From Neopestalotiopsis rosae (taxonomy: Eukaryota; Ascomycota; Sordariomycetes; Amphisphaeriales; Sporocadaceae), in assembly GCA_023078685.1 (NCBI GenBank), contig JALGAS010000004.1, forward strand, positions 186,001-250,000: 64,000 nucleotides of DNA. Direction: 5' to 3'. The position numbers and the translations under genes are program-made. A model generated the notes under the pieces. It did not search any database, was not told the DNA's origin, and saw only the letters and a program-made list of their open reading frames with translations. Position 1 is the stretch's first letter, and every line of letters starts with the position of its first letter. Below are positions 9,790 through 21,434 of the stretch, piece after piece.

Positions 9790-10827
9790 CTACCCAAATG
9801 ATCGTTCAGACCTGCTTAGGAAGATTCTCGGCTTGAACTTTGACCATGTGCGGCGGAACGGATTTTCCTTCGGACCATCCCAACTCTTGTGCTGCTGCTG
9901 AGGAGTATCATTTTCTTTGGCATTGAGGCTCAATACCATTTGCTCGACATCAGTTGCCTTGAAGCTTCTCTTGTGATGTAGACTGTTGCTCCTCTGTCTC
10001 TTACTTTTTCGATTTCGATTGTGTTCAGGGTCCGAGTCTGAATCGAATATTGACGCGAAATGTTGCATGTGTGGAGGAGCCGACTTGGGCTCGTCCAGCA
10101 TGTTTGAAATATTCCTCAGAGGTGAATGTTTGTGGTGTAACCAGTCTTTGATATTACTGGTTGATGTCGACAATCGATTGCCCGAAACAGGCCCAAGCTG
10201 CGGTGGCTTCTTCCTCAAAACTCCACTTTTTGTTTTTTGACGTTGCTCTGTTGAGTCTGGCCGCTGAACCGGTGGTGGTTTTGGAAACATATCCATGATT
10301 GATTTCCTCTTCCGCCGTGGTTGTTGTTTGCGATTTTGTGGAACGGTGGGAGCAAGACATGGGGCAATCAAGTCCTCGGTCTCTTGGATTGATGGGTCTT
10401 GCCTGGACTCGATGTCTGTTGAGTCGGCAGTTTTGATCGTGGTTGACTTTGTCGCCTGCGTTACTTCTGGGGTTGCTTGCAAGCCACGGGCGCTAGGAGG
10501 CGTCGGCCATTTGGAAACAGACAACAGAGATGAGAATCGCGGCCCAGGACTGTCCATATTTGCTCTGTCCGCATCTGTCGCCCAGACTCCATCCCACAAC
10601 TCGGTCTCTGGTGTGCCACGGTGCTGCGATTGACGCCCTAGGGCCCCGAGACGGCGGGTTGCTGGTCCATCTGCTTTATACATATTCGCATCGTTGACTG
10701 CCGAGTTTTGAAATTCAAGATCGTAATCGTTCTCAATTGGTCTGGGATACGAGAAATTTATCTTGAAGTGCCGTCTCCTCTCCTTCTCTTCGTATCTTGC
10801 ACCACTGCGCTGTGCCATTGTTGGCAT
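9790..10827 (-). CDS. Disordered basic protein of unknown function
   Basis: Single exon; from the first true ATG (10827) it encodes 345 residues, MPTMAQRSGARYEEKERR. The second ATG at 10818 is an equally good start. I recognise no domain. The N-terminus has an aromatic/charged island (FKINFSYPRPIENDYDLEFQ). The middle is Ser/Thr/Pro-rich. RRKRKSIMDMFPKPPP (about 170-185) combines a nuclear-signal-like cluster with FPKPP. IFDSDSDPEHN (about 263-275) is followed by KSKRQRS. The C-terminus is basic and ends RIFLSRSERSFG. Two short motifs are shared in order with the gene at 7347-8660, which suggests a distant paralogue or a shared binding partner. Function unknown. Confidence 0.68.
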   Translation of the reverse strand: MPTMAQRSGARYEEKERRRHFKINFSYPRPIENDYDLEFQNSAVNDANMYKADGPATRRLGALGRQSQHRGTPETELWDGVWATDADRANMDSPGPRFSSLLSVSKWPTPPSARGLQATPEVTQATKSTTIKTADSTDIESRQDPSIQETEDLIAPCLAPTVPQNRKQQPRRKRKSIMDMFPKPPPVQRPDSTEQRQKTKSGVLRKKPPQLGPVSGNRLSTSTSNIKDWLHHKHSPLRNISNMLDEPKSAPPHMQHFASIFDSDSDPEHNRNRKSKRQRSNSLHHKRSFKATDVEQMVLSLNAKENDTPQQQHKSWDGPKENPFRRTWSKFKPRIFLSRSERSFG

Positions 10828-12305
10828 CAAATCATGACAAGAAGATAGGCGAAAAGCTCGTTAATTTGGGTGATAGTCTGTAGATACTGGACAAACACAA
10901 GAGTAAAAATGCCACAACTTCTTAATGCTGCCGTAAAAAAAGCATAGGAGCAAGGAGAAGTGTCTAGCCCTGATAGAAATCGAAAGGAAATCATACTTCC
11001 ATAGACTTCAGGATTACCAGCCTCACATGCGCGACTCTCTACATGCCAATGACACTTTTGGATCAGGAGAGAACATTTGACTTTATTCATTGCTCCATCC
11101 AGGATGTGGTCTACAAAGATGAACGCGCGAAACTATGGTCTCGAAAGCCCTTCAAATGAGTCGGAGCTTCAAGTCTCAACACGTGGGCGCCACGATGCAA
11201 GGCCCAACCAAAGACGGCGGAGGTCATGGAACGGTCATTCACCACAATTTCAATTCTCCCAGGTGATGCGAAATCGCAAGAGACAAAATGTCTTGGGCTG
11301 CACCCAACCTCTCAGAATCTCCCGCGTGGGATGGCTCAAAAGGCTCTGAAAGTTGAACACTGATGTACGGACAACATGTGTCAATGTCAACAACTCTGCC
11401 ACTTCGTGTGCCGTCGCCATGAGACTATCCATAGGGCTTAGAGCTTGAGGTTACAGCTGTCTAGTATCTCTCACGAGAAGCAGCGACCATATTATCATTG
11501 ACCTACTAGTATATTGTTCACAATAACCGTGGGCACGATTTACAGTACTACAAAGCTTGCCTTTGATCAGGATTCAAGAGACCTTCAGAACCGAGCATGA
11601 TCAATTACAAGATAAAATACGCGCAGTCTTGGAGATCATTTGTGGTCAAGAAACGCGCAATGGGCCTGATGCTTTATATCATGAATCTTGGACATTGTGT
11701 TCGCATGCTTTCTTCCACGCCTTTTCTACTGGGATGTTATTTGGGCACATCATCTCATAATCTCAAACGAAAAGCAAAGGAATGAAAAAGGTCGGGCCTT
11801 GAGCAGAAAAACGACGGGAAACTGACGACTCAGAAACAAAGACTTGTTTAATTAGCTGATAGGATGTGGACGTGCGAACTGGTATCTAGGGACGTGAGTT
11901 CAATCTCCAATTGACATATGAACGCCCGAGGTGCTAAGTTTGGGTCATTTGTCAGGGATAGCGATGAGCTGACGTGCGACTGTTTAGGGACTTCCTTTCC
12001 AAAGGTCAATCAAGTAATCTCTCAACTTGTGCCTGGGCGGATTTAACTTTGACATGTCCCAGATGTATCTCATTCCAGCGCGGATCACTTGTCCTGCAAA
12101 GTTTAATTTGCTGTACTGCTAGCCTGAAATGACCCGAGAAAGGTTCTTGGAGCCGTTACCGTTGGAGATGGATCATTTGAATCAAAAAGCTAAAATTAAT
12201 GTCCGATAGCGTGAATATTCGCATTGATTATCATCCCAGAAGAACAGCTCAAAGGAAAATTAGGAGATGGTACTGGCTCGACTACTCCATATATAGGCGC
12301 TATCA
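10828..12305. other. Intergenic, about 1.5 kb, no gene seen
   Basis: It contains the promoter of the 9790-10827 gene at its left end and the 3' flank of the Zn2Cys6 regulator at its right end. Several open frames of 60-90 codons are present on both strands, but none has a domain, convincing splice sites or protein-like composition. Confidence 0.5.
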
Positions 12306-14707
12306 TCAAGTGCTGTTGATGGTGGAATCATCAAACAAACTCGTCCACCAAGCCTGGTCAATGTCCTGGGTCGTTACCACAGAATCAGTCGCCATGTTCA
12401 TCACCGACTGCGTCACAGCCCACGGATCCTGCACAATGCCCCCTAGGCCTCCATTGTCGGTGTTATTATGAGTCATGTTTAGATCTGTCATCATGGTAAT
12501 TGTTCTCTTTGAAAGCGTTTCGAAAATGTCGCGGTAGGGTGTTGCCCCCGTCCACCGCTCTGCCATGACCACCAAGACCATTGTGCAGTCAGAGCAAGTA
12601 CTACTCACAGTGTCATGCCGCCTTGATTTTCGAGCTGCCGGTGAGATCCAGAGGCAGTGTAAATACGTCAATCCAGCGAGGAAGATAAAGTGAATTGCGC
12701 CCCATGTATATCCGACGGATCCGCCAACGTATTGGCGACGGTAGCGGCAGCAAATGTTCTCTGCAGCTTTTAGACATTCCAGGATCACCTCGTCGGGGAT
12801 CTCCTTCTTCGTGTTCGTCAAATGGCGTCGGTGAAGCAGTAAGATGGAGTAGCTGTAATTGACATCGTACCAATCATCCTGCCCAAATAGTGAAAGGGCC
12901 TGGTCCCTATGATGTACAGCCGGTGGCGCTGTGCTCCGCCAGGTCTCAAGCTCATGGCGAAGCTGTTGTACCTTTTCATGGTAAGAAAGATGATTTGTCC
13001 GAATTGGCGTAGTATCCGAGAACAAGGATGTGTGAATGGCCGCCCAAAGGCGACGCAACCGGAATACATGAATCGCGACAGACATGCTGGTAGATGGATC
13101 GCTATGCGAATTCCGCGGAGTTTGTACCACCCCAAGAGAAGTGACCGCGTTTTCATCGACATCGGTAGGAAACTGATCATGTTAGTTCTAGGAGGCATGT
13201 CTCTCTGGAACATTCAAAGCAATTATCGCAGCACCTACCTCGACATCCGCCTCCTGGTAAGGTATACCCATTGGCCGGCCTAGAGTGATGGCCATGTAAC
13301 AGTCTATTGTAAAAGCGCACCAAAAGGCTCTTTTTTGTAGTTCAGATTGCAGTGGACTCGGGGTTGACCCGACTCGCTTGGAACTGCGATGGTAACCAAG
13401 CTCGATACATTGGCGTAAAGCAAGACCAGAGAGTTTCCTGTATGAGTACTGTCAATAATGATGTCCTTAAAACAATCACCGTAGTGTTGTACTAACCACA
13501 ATGATGGCCCAGTCGGGGAACGAAGAGAATACATCGCACCACATAGCAAAGCCTGTATGGATTGTAGATTGTCTCGTTGTAGCACGATGTCGATGTATAG
13601 CTGAGCCGACTTGTATAGCTGCTATATCGCCAATACTATGAGTATAGATCCCCGCAAAGCACCAAAGGGTCACTCATACCTCTGCGGAGTATCCTAGTCG
13701 AGGAAGGAGTAGTGCACCGACGGCGTATACCTAGGCGCGTTATTAGCATTCATCATCATCTGAACATGATATCTCACTCACCATGTAGATAAAATACAAG
13801 GCAGTAGGATTCTGGCCGGAAAATTGATCTGGATTCAAGATCTCTGACTCCCACGCTTTGAATGTCGATTCATTCAGAAAAGGATATTGAGGATGAATGT
13901 TGCGGAAATACGCATTGCTCAGTATCACTCCATCGTCGTGATCCGGCAGTAGACACGGCAAGAAGTCAAAATGGTCCTCTGGATGCGAATGGGACGCTGA
14001 TGGTTGGTCGCGTCTATCGGGAACAGGATGCAGACCCTGGAGGAGAAGAGATGAGCCGATCGCTCTCGAAAATGCGAATGCGGACGATGAGCCAAGATAG
14101 TGCGGTTCTCCGCCCGCCACATTCATCTCGAGCATTCCAACCTTTGACGCTAGTTCGTCAATTATCGTATCGTCGGCGAGAGTGTCGGTAGTTTCTGATT
14201 GGACTCCAGACGGCATGATTGACTGAGGGCGAGGGGAGTTGGCGGCAGGAGGTTCTACTGCGAAATCTAGGAGATCTGTATGGGAAAACCGGTCTTGCGC
14301 TAACTCGGAGCGAGCTTGTCGCAATGATTCCTCAAGTACGGCTACTTTGTTCTCCAAGATCTCAAGATAATTTCGGGGCTGATTTCGTTTCGTGATGGGG
14401 TCTTCCACCTGACAAGCTGTTGGCAGTGCAGATTAGCGCAGTGTGCTAATGGCACAAGAATACAAGAATCCATAATCGGCCAAAGCGACATACTCAAACT
14501 GAACCGGCGACAATTTGCGCAAGCTGGAACTTGATCATCGCACTGTGTCGATGATTCAGCTATTGATCGTTGTTCGGATGCTATAGTCTTTACCTTGAGC
14601 TTTCGTTCTTTGCAGTTGATGCAAGCCACCATTATCCTGGGCCTTGCTCTGATCCGCTGAGTTTCTCTCACAGGCCGGCTTCTTGGCGCTCGGACATTGG
14701 AAAGCAT
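12306..14707 (-). CDS. Zn2Cys6 transcription factor with fungal middle homology domain
   Basis: Seven exons (14707-14594, 14542-14494, 14416-13782, 13730-13680, 13621-13497, 13437-13239, 13172-12306) give 679 residues. Joining exons 1-3 rebuilds the binuclear cluster C29-x2-C32-x6-C39-x6-C46-x2-C49-x6-C56; choosing GTATGT at 14493 as donor gives exactly the x6 spacing. A linker and short coiled coil (NYLEILENKVAVLEESLRQA) follow, typical of dimeric CGG-binding factors. The Fungal_trans region includes YFRNIHPQYPFLNE, then KLSGLALRQCIELGYHRS (about 325-343) and RAFWCAFTIDCYMAITLGRP (about 365-385). Transcription runs away from the FAD oxidoreductase at 15525. The shared 817-bp spacer contains a CGG-N6-CCG site, so control of that neighbour, or autoregulation, is a reasonable inference. 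The inducer is unknown. Confidence 0.93.
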
Positions 14708-15524
14708 CGTGATATGTGAAACGATCTGAAGGCTATATGCATACCTCTGTCCAAAGGCAAGTAGACCACCACGTTTTCTCACAGATTAGGGGTGGAATGA
14801 GGTGGGGTTTTTATTCGAGACTATGAGTTATAATTCAAACGATACAACAAAATGGCTTGGGGGGAGAACCATCGATCACAAAGGTTGAATAGTGCCCCGG
14901 AACGTTCCAGTGAAGCTTGACCCTGGTCGACATGACAGCTGGGGCTGAAAGTTGCCTTGTTAAGTACGTGAGGGGACACTAATTCGGAACAATACGAGCA
15001 GCCAATAAAGTTGCTCGTGCCAATCACTGAACTGCCCACTGTAGTATTGTACTGCCGATCATGGGGTTCTGCATCATGTAGTCCACTCGCCTAATTGGCT
15101 GATTGCATGCAAATGTACAAGTCATGAACATCTGCTACAAGAAAATGTGGTTCAATTCTCCAGAATGGCCTCGAGTATGGTCCGGGTGATCCCGACTCCC
15201 GTAATACGACGGCATGCTTAATTGTTTATCTTGCTGATGGCAGTCCATCTACCGCAGCGACCGGAAGAACCCAGGTAGTTGATGAGAGCATTTTCCGTAT
15301 ACCGAAAAGTTCAAAGATGGTGACCTCTGTTTCCGTGATTTGCAGCCCATGAAGACGTATAAAGCTGGCCCATCTGCATCGTCCCATTGTCCTTACGATC
15401 TGGGCATTTCAATCAAAGGCATTCCAGACTGAGCATCAATTAAATCATAATCTTCAATACTTAACGGTGCACATTTTCTCGAGCTACACTCAGAATCGTC
15501 CTACACTGTGTCTTTCCATCCGAG
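14708..15524. promoter_or_regulatory. Divergent promoter between the Zn2Cys6 regulator and the FAD oxidoreductase
   Basis: 817 bp. A TATAAA at 15358-15363 is placed for the plus-strand oxidoreductase, about 160 bp before its ATG. A CGG-N6-CCG element lies at 15183-15194. No open frame with protein character is seen. Confidence 0.65.
15183..15194. promoter_or_regulatory. CGG-N6-CCG inverted repeat, candidate Zn2Cys6 operator
   Basis: The sequence CGGGTGATCCCG is an inverted CGG pair with a six-base spacer, the class bound by Ppr1/UaY-type binuclear-cluster dimers. It lies about 340 bp before the oxidoreductase ATG and about 480 bp before the regulator ATG. The site is seen; binding is inference. 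Confidence 0.5.
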
Positions 15525-17321
15525 ATGCTGGCCTACGATTCCAAAATCATCATTGTTGGTGGCGGCGTCTTCGGCCTTACCACTGCATTGTGGCTGGCTC
15601 GGAGCGGTTACCACAATGTGACCATCTTTGATCGTTGCCAGTTTGACGAGAACTACTACAATCCAGCTGATGGCTGCGATGGCGCCTCTTCGGACCTGAA
15701 CAAGGTCTTCCGAATGGCCTACGGAGATAGACTCGAGTACGTATACAGAACGCCTCAACAATAAAACATGCCGGTCGAAACTTGCTTTAATCTTTGCATA
15801 CAGCTACCAAAACCTAGCCATCGAGGCCCGTGATATGTGGCTCGATTGGAACAAGCAGATCAAGGATAGCCGCCCAGATCAACTTCCCGGTGGTCTCACT
15901 CCCGACGATGAGCTCCTTCTCATCACAGGCTCGTGCTTCTTGAGTGAGGGCGAAAGGCTTCACGAGTACTACGAAACCAGCCTTTCGACAATGGAGAGGA
16001 CAGCTCCCGAGTTTCGCCGAATGCAATTTGTCAAGGTATGCAAATCATGGATCAACCAAAAGATTGGTGTTGACGAGTCACCCCATTGCAGGACAATTTC
16101 GAAGACGAATCTCGACTGGGCGAAATAGGCGACAGATGGCTGGTAAAGTTGCACGCACTGGATAAGATCAACCATGGAAACGTCAATGGTTTCATGGATA
16201 TTCAAGCCGGAATCATGTTGGCAGACAAGGTACACAAACATGGGCCACACTGAGAGACCTACCTACCTAAGCACGATGGGAGTCATGCTAACCGTGAATT
16301 CTAAGTCATGCCACTTTGCTCGGTTCTTGTGTGAAAAGGCCGGTGTCCAATTTATTTTGGGAGAACCACACGGAAAATTGAAGAGACTGATCATCGACCA
16401 TTTCGATGAGCATAAAAGAATCATCGGAATTGAAACAAGTGATGGAAGAGCTCATGTAGCCGATCTAGTCGTAGTGGCTGGTACGTTGGCTTTGCACTAT
16501 CCTATTTATAAGAGCTGCCCCGCAAGTCACTGACATCGTCCCCCCTTAAAGCTGGCCCGTGGACATCGTCAATCATACCCGAGGCTCACAGAACCGTTGA
16601 AGCGACTGCTGGTACGGTCATGTTCATGGACATTCCAAAGGAAAGACGGGACCTGCATGAAAAGTTCCACCCCGACAATTTCCCTGCTTGGTCTTTTCGG
16701 AAAGGACAGGGAGACAAGTGAGTGCATATACTACTACCAAAAAATGGAAATCGGTAAGTTGACGAATTATCCAGCTACTACCAGGGGTACGGAATGCCCA
16801 TCACTAAGGAGGGCCGCATCAAATTTGGATTTCGAGGTCGCAAATTCACCAATTTTGAGGACCATCCAACCGAAGCCGACCTCCGCATCTCGACTCCTCG
16901 CACCAAGTATACAGACAACCCCATTGAGACTGTCCCACTATACGGCCTGTCACTCATCAAAGAGCAACTCAACATGGCCTTCCCCGAGCTCAGAGAGTTT
17001 GGATTCACCGAGAGCCGGCTATGTTGGTACACTGATAGTATCGACAATGACTATGTGATCGACTACGTCCCAGAATACTCGGACTCCTTGTTCATCTGCA
17101 CTGGTGGCTCGGGCCACGCCTTCAAGTTCTTACCCGTCTTGGGACGACACGTCAAGAATCAGATCGAGCACAAGGTCGATCATTTTACTCCCTTCTGGAA
17201 GTGGCGCGTCGTTCAGGAAGGAGATGACAACAATGGGCTATCCGACGGGCAGAATAGCATCAGGAACATGGCGAACGTGGAAATGGCTAATAAGGAGGAC
17301 TTCAAGTGGAGCATCCTGTAA
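15525..17321 (+). CDS. FAD-dependent amine oxidase (sarcosine/saccharopine oxidase, amadoriase family)
   Basis: Six exons (15525-15736, 15804-16035, 16092-16229, 16306-16480, 16552-16717, 16775-17321) give 489 residues. The N-terminus has the dinucleotide-binding strand KIIIVGGGVFGLTTALWLA with GxGxxG at residues 12-17. DAO-superfamily blocks follow, including VVVAAGPWTSSIIPE. The C-terminal region reads RLCWYTDSIDNDYVIDYVP then CTGGSGHAFKFLPVLG. These last blocks are diagnostic of the monomeric sarcosine oxidase / fructosyl-amino-acid oxidase / saccharopine oxidase group. Cys391 (in RLCWYTDS) aligns with the cysteine that binds FAD covalently in sarcosine oxidase. The enzyme should oxidise a secondary amine or N-substituted amino acid, releasing an aldehyde or amine and H2O2. 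The C-terminus ends KWSIL, with no canonical peroxisomal tripeptide. It is divergent from, and possibly controlled by, the adjacent Zn2Cys6 factor. Confidence 0.92.
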
Positions 17322-18468
17322 TAGGCCCTTGCCAGATTTCCGTGAAGGTTTCACAGGTTGCGAAAGAAAGTGACGTCGGATGTGTGATAACTTTGGTCAA
17401 AGCCGAACCAGGTGATCCGCGAATTTAAACATAACATCAAGTCAGGATAATAATGCCATACCTCAAACATGAAGCTTGTCGTAAAAAGTAGTGGACTCGG
17501 GTATCAACCAAATGATTATGCCCCCAGGCAATGCTTTGTTTAGAACCGATGCAAGTCATACCAGCCTGTCGATACGTCGAATTCTTCCATATGCATTCAT
17601 AACTTCCCTCATACGAAAATCATGCGCACCCGTTTTCCCATTTTGCTGGCAAGGTGCGGTCAAAATTGGTACTGCGCGTGCCTCTGCTGTGCCTTGCATT
17701 GGCCTTCCTCCCATTCCACAATAACAACAGTTCCAATATTGACCGCAGTCGAACTAACGGCCACAGCTTCGCTTAACTCAGCTCCCCCGCAAGTGAGGAG
17801 GGCTAAATACAGGATAAAAGGCGGAATTGCAATAAGTCTGGGCCGACTTTGTCGGAGAGGAGGTACTGGAACTTTGAATGAGTGTCATGTGCACAACGAA
17901 GCAGAGAATGAGAGAATTTTAGCTGGGGGTATGCGGATGGAGAAGTGGGAAGAGAACCCACATAAAGGCTTGCCTGAAGCTGACGGCTATGGCGATCTGC
18001 GATGTATCATGTTGTTACTCTACAATTCATACCAGAACTTAACTTCTTCACTCTATGGTGAAGGCAATATGAAACGCACATTGTACAACCGTTATCAGCT
18101 TTGTAATTCGTCGACTCAGTGCATGTCATTATTTGAAATTTTCTACTTGAGAGCTCGGATACCCAGTTGCCTCGCAACTTCAAAGAGTGCGAGCATGACC
18201 ATGAGACATTTGTGGTTGTGCCTAGCGATAAAGCGACGGCTTTCGTATGTACTCATTCTAGAAGAAAAAGAAAAAGCAGGGTAGAGCTGACGCGCTCTTT
18301 GTTGATTGGTCATGTAAAGGTATTAATCGAGTGCGGGATCGACATGCCCGCCAAGCAGATTTCCTAGGAGACAATTGCGAATCATGTGCACTTCGGCCGA
18401 CCTATCTATGGATCATAGCATTTGTTCGTAAAAATTTCCAAAATCTTCAAGTGATCATGATTGTTTGC
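17322..18468. other. Intergenic: convergent 3' flanks, about 1.1 kb
   Basis: It lies between the oxidoreductase (+) and EMC1 (-), so no promoter is required here. A 220-codon open frame at 17622-18284 (+) has no domain, and its composition looks translated-noncoding (many Cys, Arg, Leu). I do not call it. No RNA gene or repeat is seen. Confidence 0.5.
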
Positions 18469-21434
18469 TCAGGTGCTAGATTGCCATCGCATATTGATTT
18501 GTTTCCGACGAACCTATACCACAGTGTTAGTAAGGTAGAATACCGAAGAGAGGTTTGATAAAAACTTACCATGGGTCCAAGAGCCAAAACTCCAGCAGTC
18601 AAAGCGACGACGGTACCAATCAAGGTTACCTTGTTGAAGCCCTTTCCAAGGACATCAAATGCCATACTTGGGGTGACCCTCGTTCCGAAAACGTCAATAC
18701 CGTACCCGAAAACCAGGCTCGTGCTTTCCAGAATGGCGGGCGCGGTGATGATCTTGTCGACACCAAGTACGTCACGCTCGTGGGTGACCAACCATCTCGA
18801 GTCCAGCTCAATGAGGGGGGAGTACCTAGTCAGACCCTCTTCGACTTCAGCTGCGACTGGATCGCGGCCAACGACTCGGCGTGGGTCAAGGACCATACGG
18901 GGAATGGCGACGACGCCATGAATTTCAGGTGCGTAGGCCAGTAGTTGGCGCGTAGTAATGCCTTGCCTCGTCTGCGTCACAGCAAGGGACTTGACTGGGC
19001 CCGAAAGCACATAGGTCTTGGACACAACGGAAGGCACCACAGGCCCGCTGGGCGAATCGATGGGATCGAGAGAAGAGTAGTCCACGGAGTCACCTAGAGG
19101 GCCACGGTCATTGGCCAGTTCCGACTCGTAGAGATCGGTGACAACAAGTTGGTAGCCTTTCAGAGTCTGCGTTGAGGATTCGCGAAGGGCATACTCGCCG
19201 AAGTAGGAACAGGCAAACCAGTTCTCCGCGATTGCGCACGAGACGTCCTTGGCTGGATCAACGCCCTCGAATGTCGAAGTGGTGAGAATTTGTCCAGAGA
19301 CAGAGTCAAGGAGTGAGACGGTCAGCGAGGAGGCAGACTCATCTACGGCTGCCACTACAAGTGTGTTGGGGTTCAAGTATTTGTACTTGACACTTCGGTC
19401 ACCTAAAACACGACCAATGGAGGCAATAGGGTCGTGCAGTGATCTAGTCGCAACATTGACAATCTTTTGACCTGGCTTGGTAGTGAAAAACCAGGCTGGG
19501 ACTTCAACGGCCTGCTCGCCCTTTGCCTCAAAGGTCTTGCCCTGAAGTTCGTTCGCTGAGGCCTTGGTCACAACCACCTGCTTGGGCGCCCACTCGAGCG
19601 GCAGGTCGCCAATCTTGCCACCAGTACCGATGGGTAACAACCAAGGGCCAGCAGCACTGTCGACAGGCACAGCGCTCTCAACAGGTGGCCAAAGTCCAGG
19701 ATTCATGCTCTCGACAGTCTTGCCAGTGTCGGCTCTGACGATGATGTACTCGCCATTGGCGCCACGGACGGTCACGAAGCCCTTGCCGTCATCGGCATGG
19801 ATAGCTCGCACGTCCCAAGGGTTCGAAGATGGTGTCTCCTTGGCCGACTTTGACCAGACGATGCGACCGTGGTTGGCAACATCAAGTCCGTATAGCTTGC
19901 CTCGCTTGGTCGCCAGGACAACTAACTTATTGAAACCAAATGTGTCACGAAGCAGAGACGAGGGGCTGCTTTGCAAGACTTCAGTACCGAGAATACTGCT
20001 CAGTAGACGACCAGGAATCGTCTGAAGGTAGGCTGGCAAGTACTGCAGGTCTTTGATGTGACGCTTGACTCGGTGAATGTATGCCTCGATCGGATTGCTG
20101 TGGGCTTCAGCGTCCAAAGTCTTGGCCAAGTCCTCGGATTCCGGGATCTCAGCCCAGGTAGCGGCAACCACACCACTTAGACCCTCAGGGCGAACCCAGC
20201 CAGCTTCACCGTTGCGAATCATGGCCCAGTCATCAGAGTCCAAAACAACGGCTGATCTGACAGCAAAGTTATCCTGTGATTTCTTGATGACCTCCGAGAC
20301 GGCGTGCATAGCCTCGACATTGGCATCGCCGCCGTTGATGGGCCACCGACCCAAGACACCGTGGGAAAGTGAGGAGGTAATGATGACCTCGTCGGGGGTT
20401 ACACGGGTAAAGTAGACATTGGAGCCAGTAGTGCTGGTGGAAAAGGCACTCTGGCCGTCGAGAAGAGGCAGTTCATAAGCCTTGGTGACAGCATTGGTCT
20501 TGAGATCAACGTGGTAGACGTCGGCCTTGTTGGTCAACTTGGTTCGGCTCTGTACCAAGAAATGGGGCAGAGACTGGACGTGGTGAGGCGCGTGAATTTC
20601 CACGGACGTGGTCTCGGGGAGCAGAGGAAACTCGACCTTGCTCTTGGTGCCCAGGACATTGATCTTGAGCTTCGTCAGGGCGTTGTCCGTCCAGGCCACA
20701 ATGGGCGCGGCCGAATTGGCACCAACAAACATGACATCCTCCTCTTTCTGGACCTCGCCCTTGGTGCCAATGCTGATATCGTCGAGTTTCTTTCCGGTCA
20801 ATGGGTCGAGAACAGCGACTTTCAAGGTGTACGACAGCAACGATCCGTGCAAGCTGACGACAAAGATCTTCTCGGAGTCGGTGCTGACCTGGAGCGGAAT
20901 GTCATCGGTGACGGTCTTGAATTCCCATATCACTCGTCCCTCGCTACCGTGGATCCTCCTGGCCACCGTCGCGCCCTCCTCTTGATGTAGAACCAAGACG
21001 TCCTTGCGGTCGTTGGCTGCGAGCTCCAGAACCTCGAGGTCCTTCGTGGTGCCCTCGAAATCTAATGACCACGCATTGCGACCCGTCAAGGCATCCCACG
21101 ACTGAACTGAGCTGTCCAGAGCGCTAGCGACCCAGTTGGCATCCGCGGCAGCTCTCAAGTTGCCGCGCGCCTCAGTGGTGCTGTTGAGGAGCTGTCGCCA
21201 GACGACGGCACCGGTGCTGGGGTTCACGGCACCAAGTACACCCAGATCGCTCAATGTGTAGAGAAGACTGGCTTTCTCATCTGGTCGCGGGCGGTGGAAA
21301 AAGGTGGTTTCGCGTTGCGGGACTCCGAGGAGCTCGTGGTGGTAGTCTATGTGGTTGACCTCATCTTGGAAGACGGCTCGTACCGCAGCAGGCAGTGCCA
21401 GCAGTACGGAGAGGTGGTGAGCCGAAATGTGCAT
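18469..21434 (-). CDS. EMC1: ER membrane protein complex subunit 1
   Basis: Two exons (21434-18570 and 18513-18469) encode 969 residues, typical of fungal Emc1. A signal peptide (MHISAHHLSVLLALPAAVRA) is followed by AVFQDEVNHIDYHHELLGVP and a large luminal PQQ-like beta-propeller region (LLYTLSDLGVLGAVNPSTG, GAVVWRQLL and similar repeats). The C-terminal DUF1620 module contains STSLVFGYGIDVFGTRVTPS and DVLGKGFNKVTLIG, and then a single membrane helix. Reading through the 56-bp intron gives a wrong tail. Splicing GTAAGT...TATAG joins ALGPM to VRRKQINMRWQSST, the conserved cytosolic end. EMC inserts tail-anchored and multipass proteins into the ER membrane and aids their folding. It stands alone, with no linked EMC subunit. 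Confidence 0.95.

Noticed and set aside
15120..15160. GGTTCAATTCTCC resembling a tRNA T-arm
   Set aside because: No matching acceptor stem or anticodon arm at the right distance on either strand.
17622..18284. 220-codon plus-strand open frame
   Set aside because: No domain, random-looking composition (many Cys/Arg/Leu), and it lies in a convergent 3' flank. No evidence of a promoter or splice pattern.
19523..20990. Several 70-160 codon plus-strand frames across EMC1
   Set aside because: All are antisense to the well-supported EMC1 exon.
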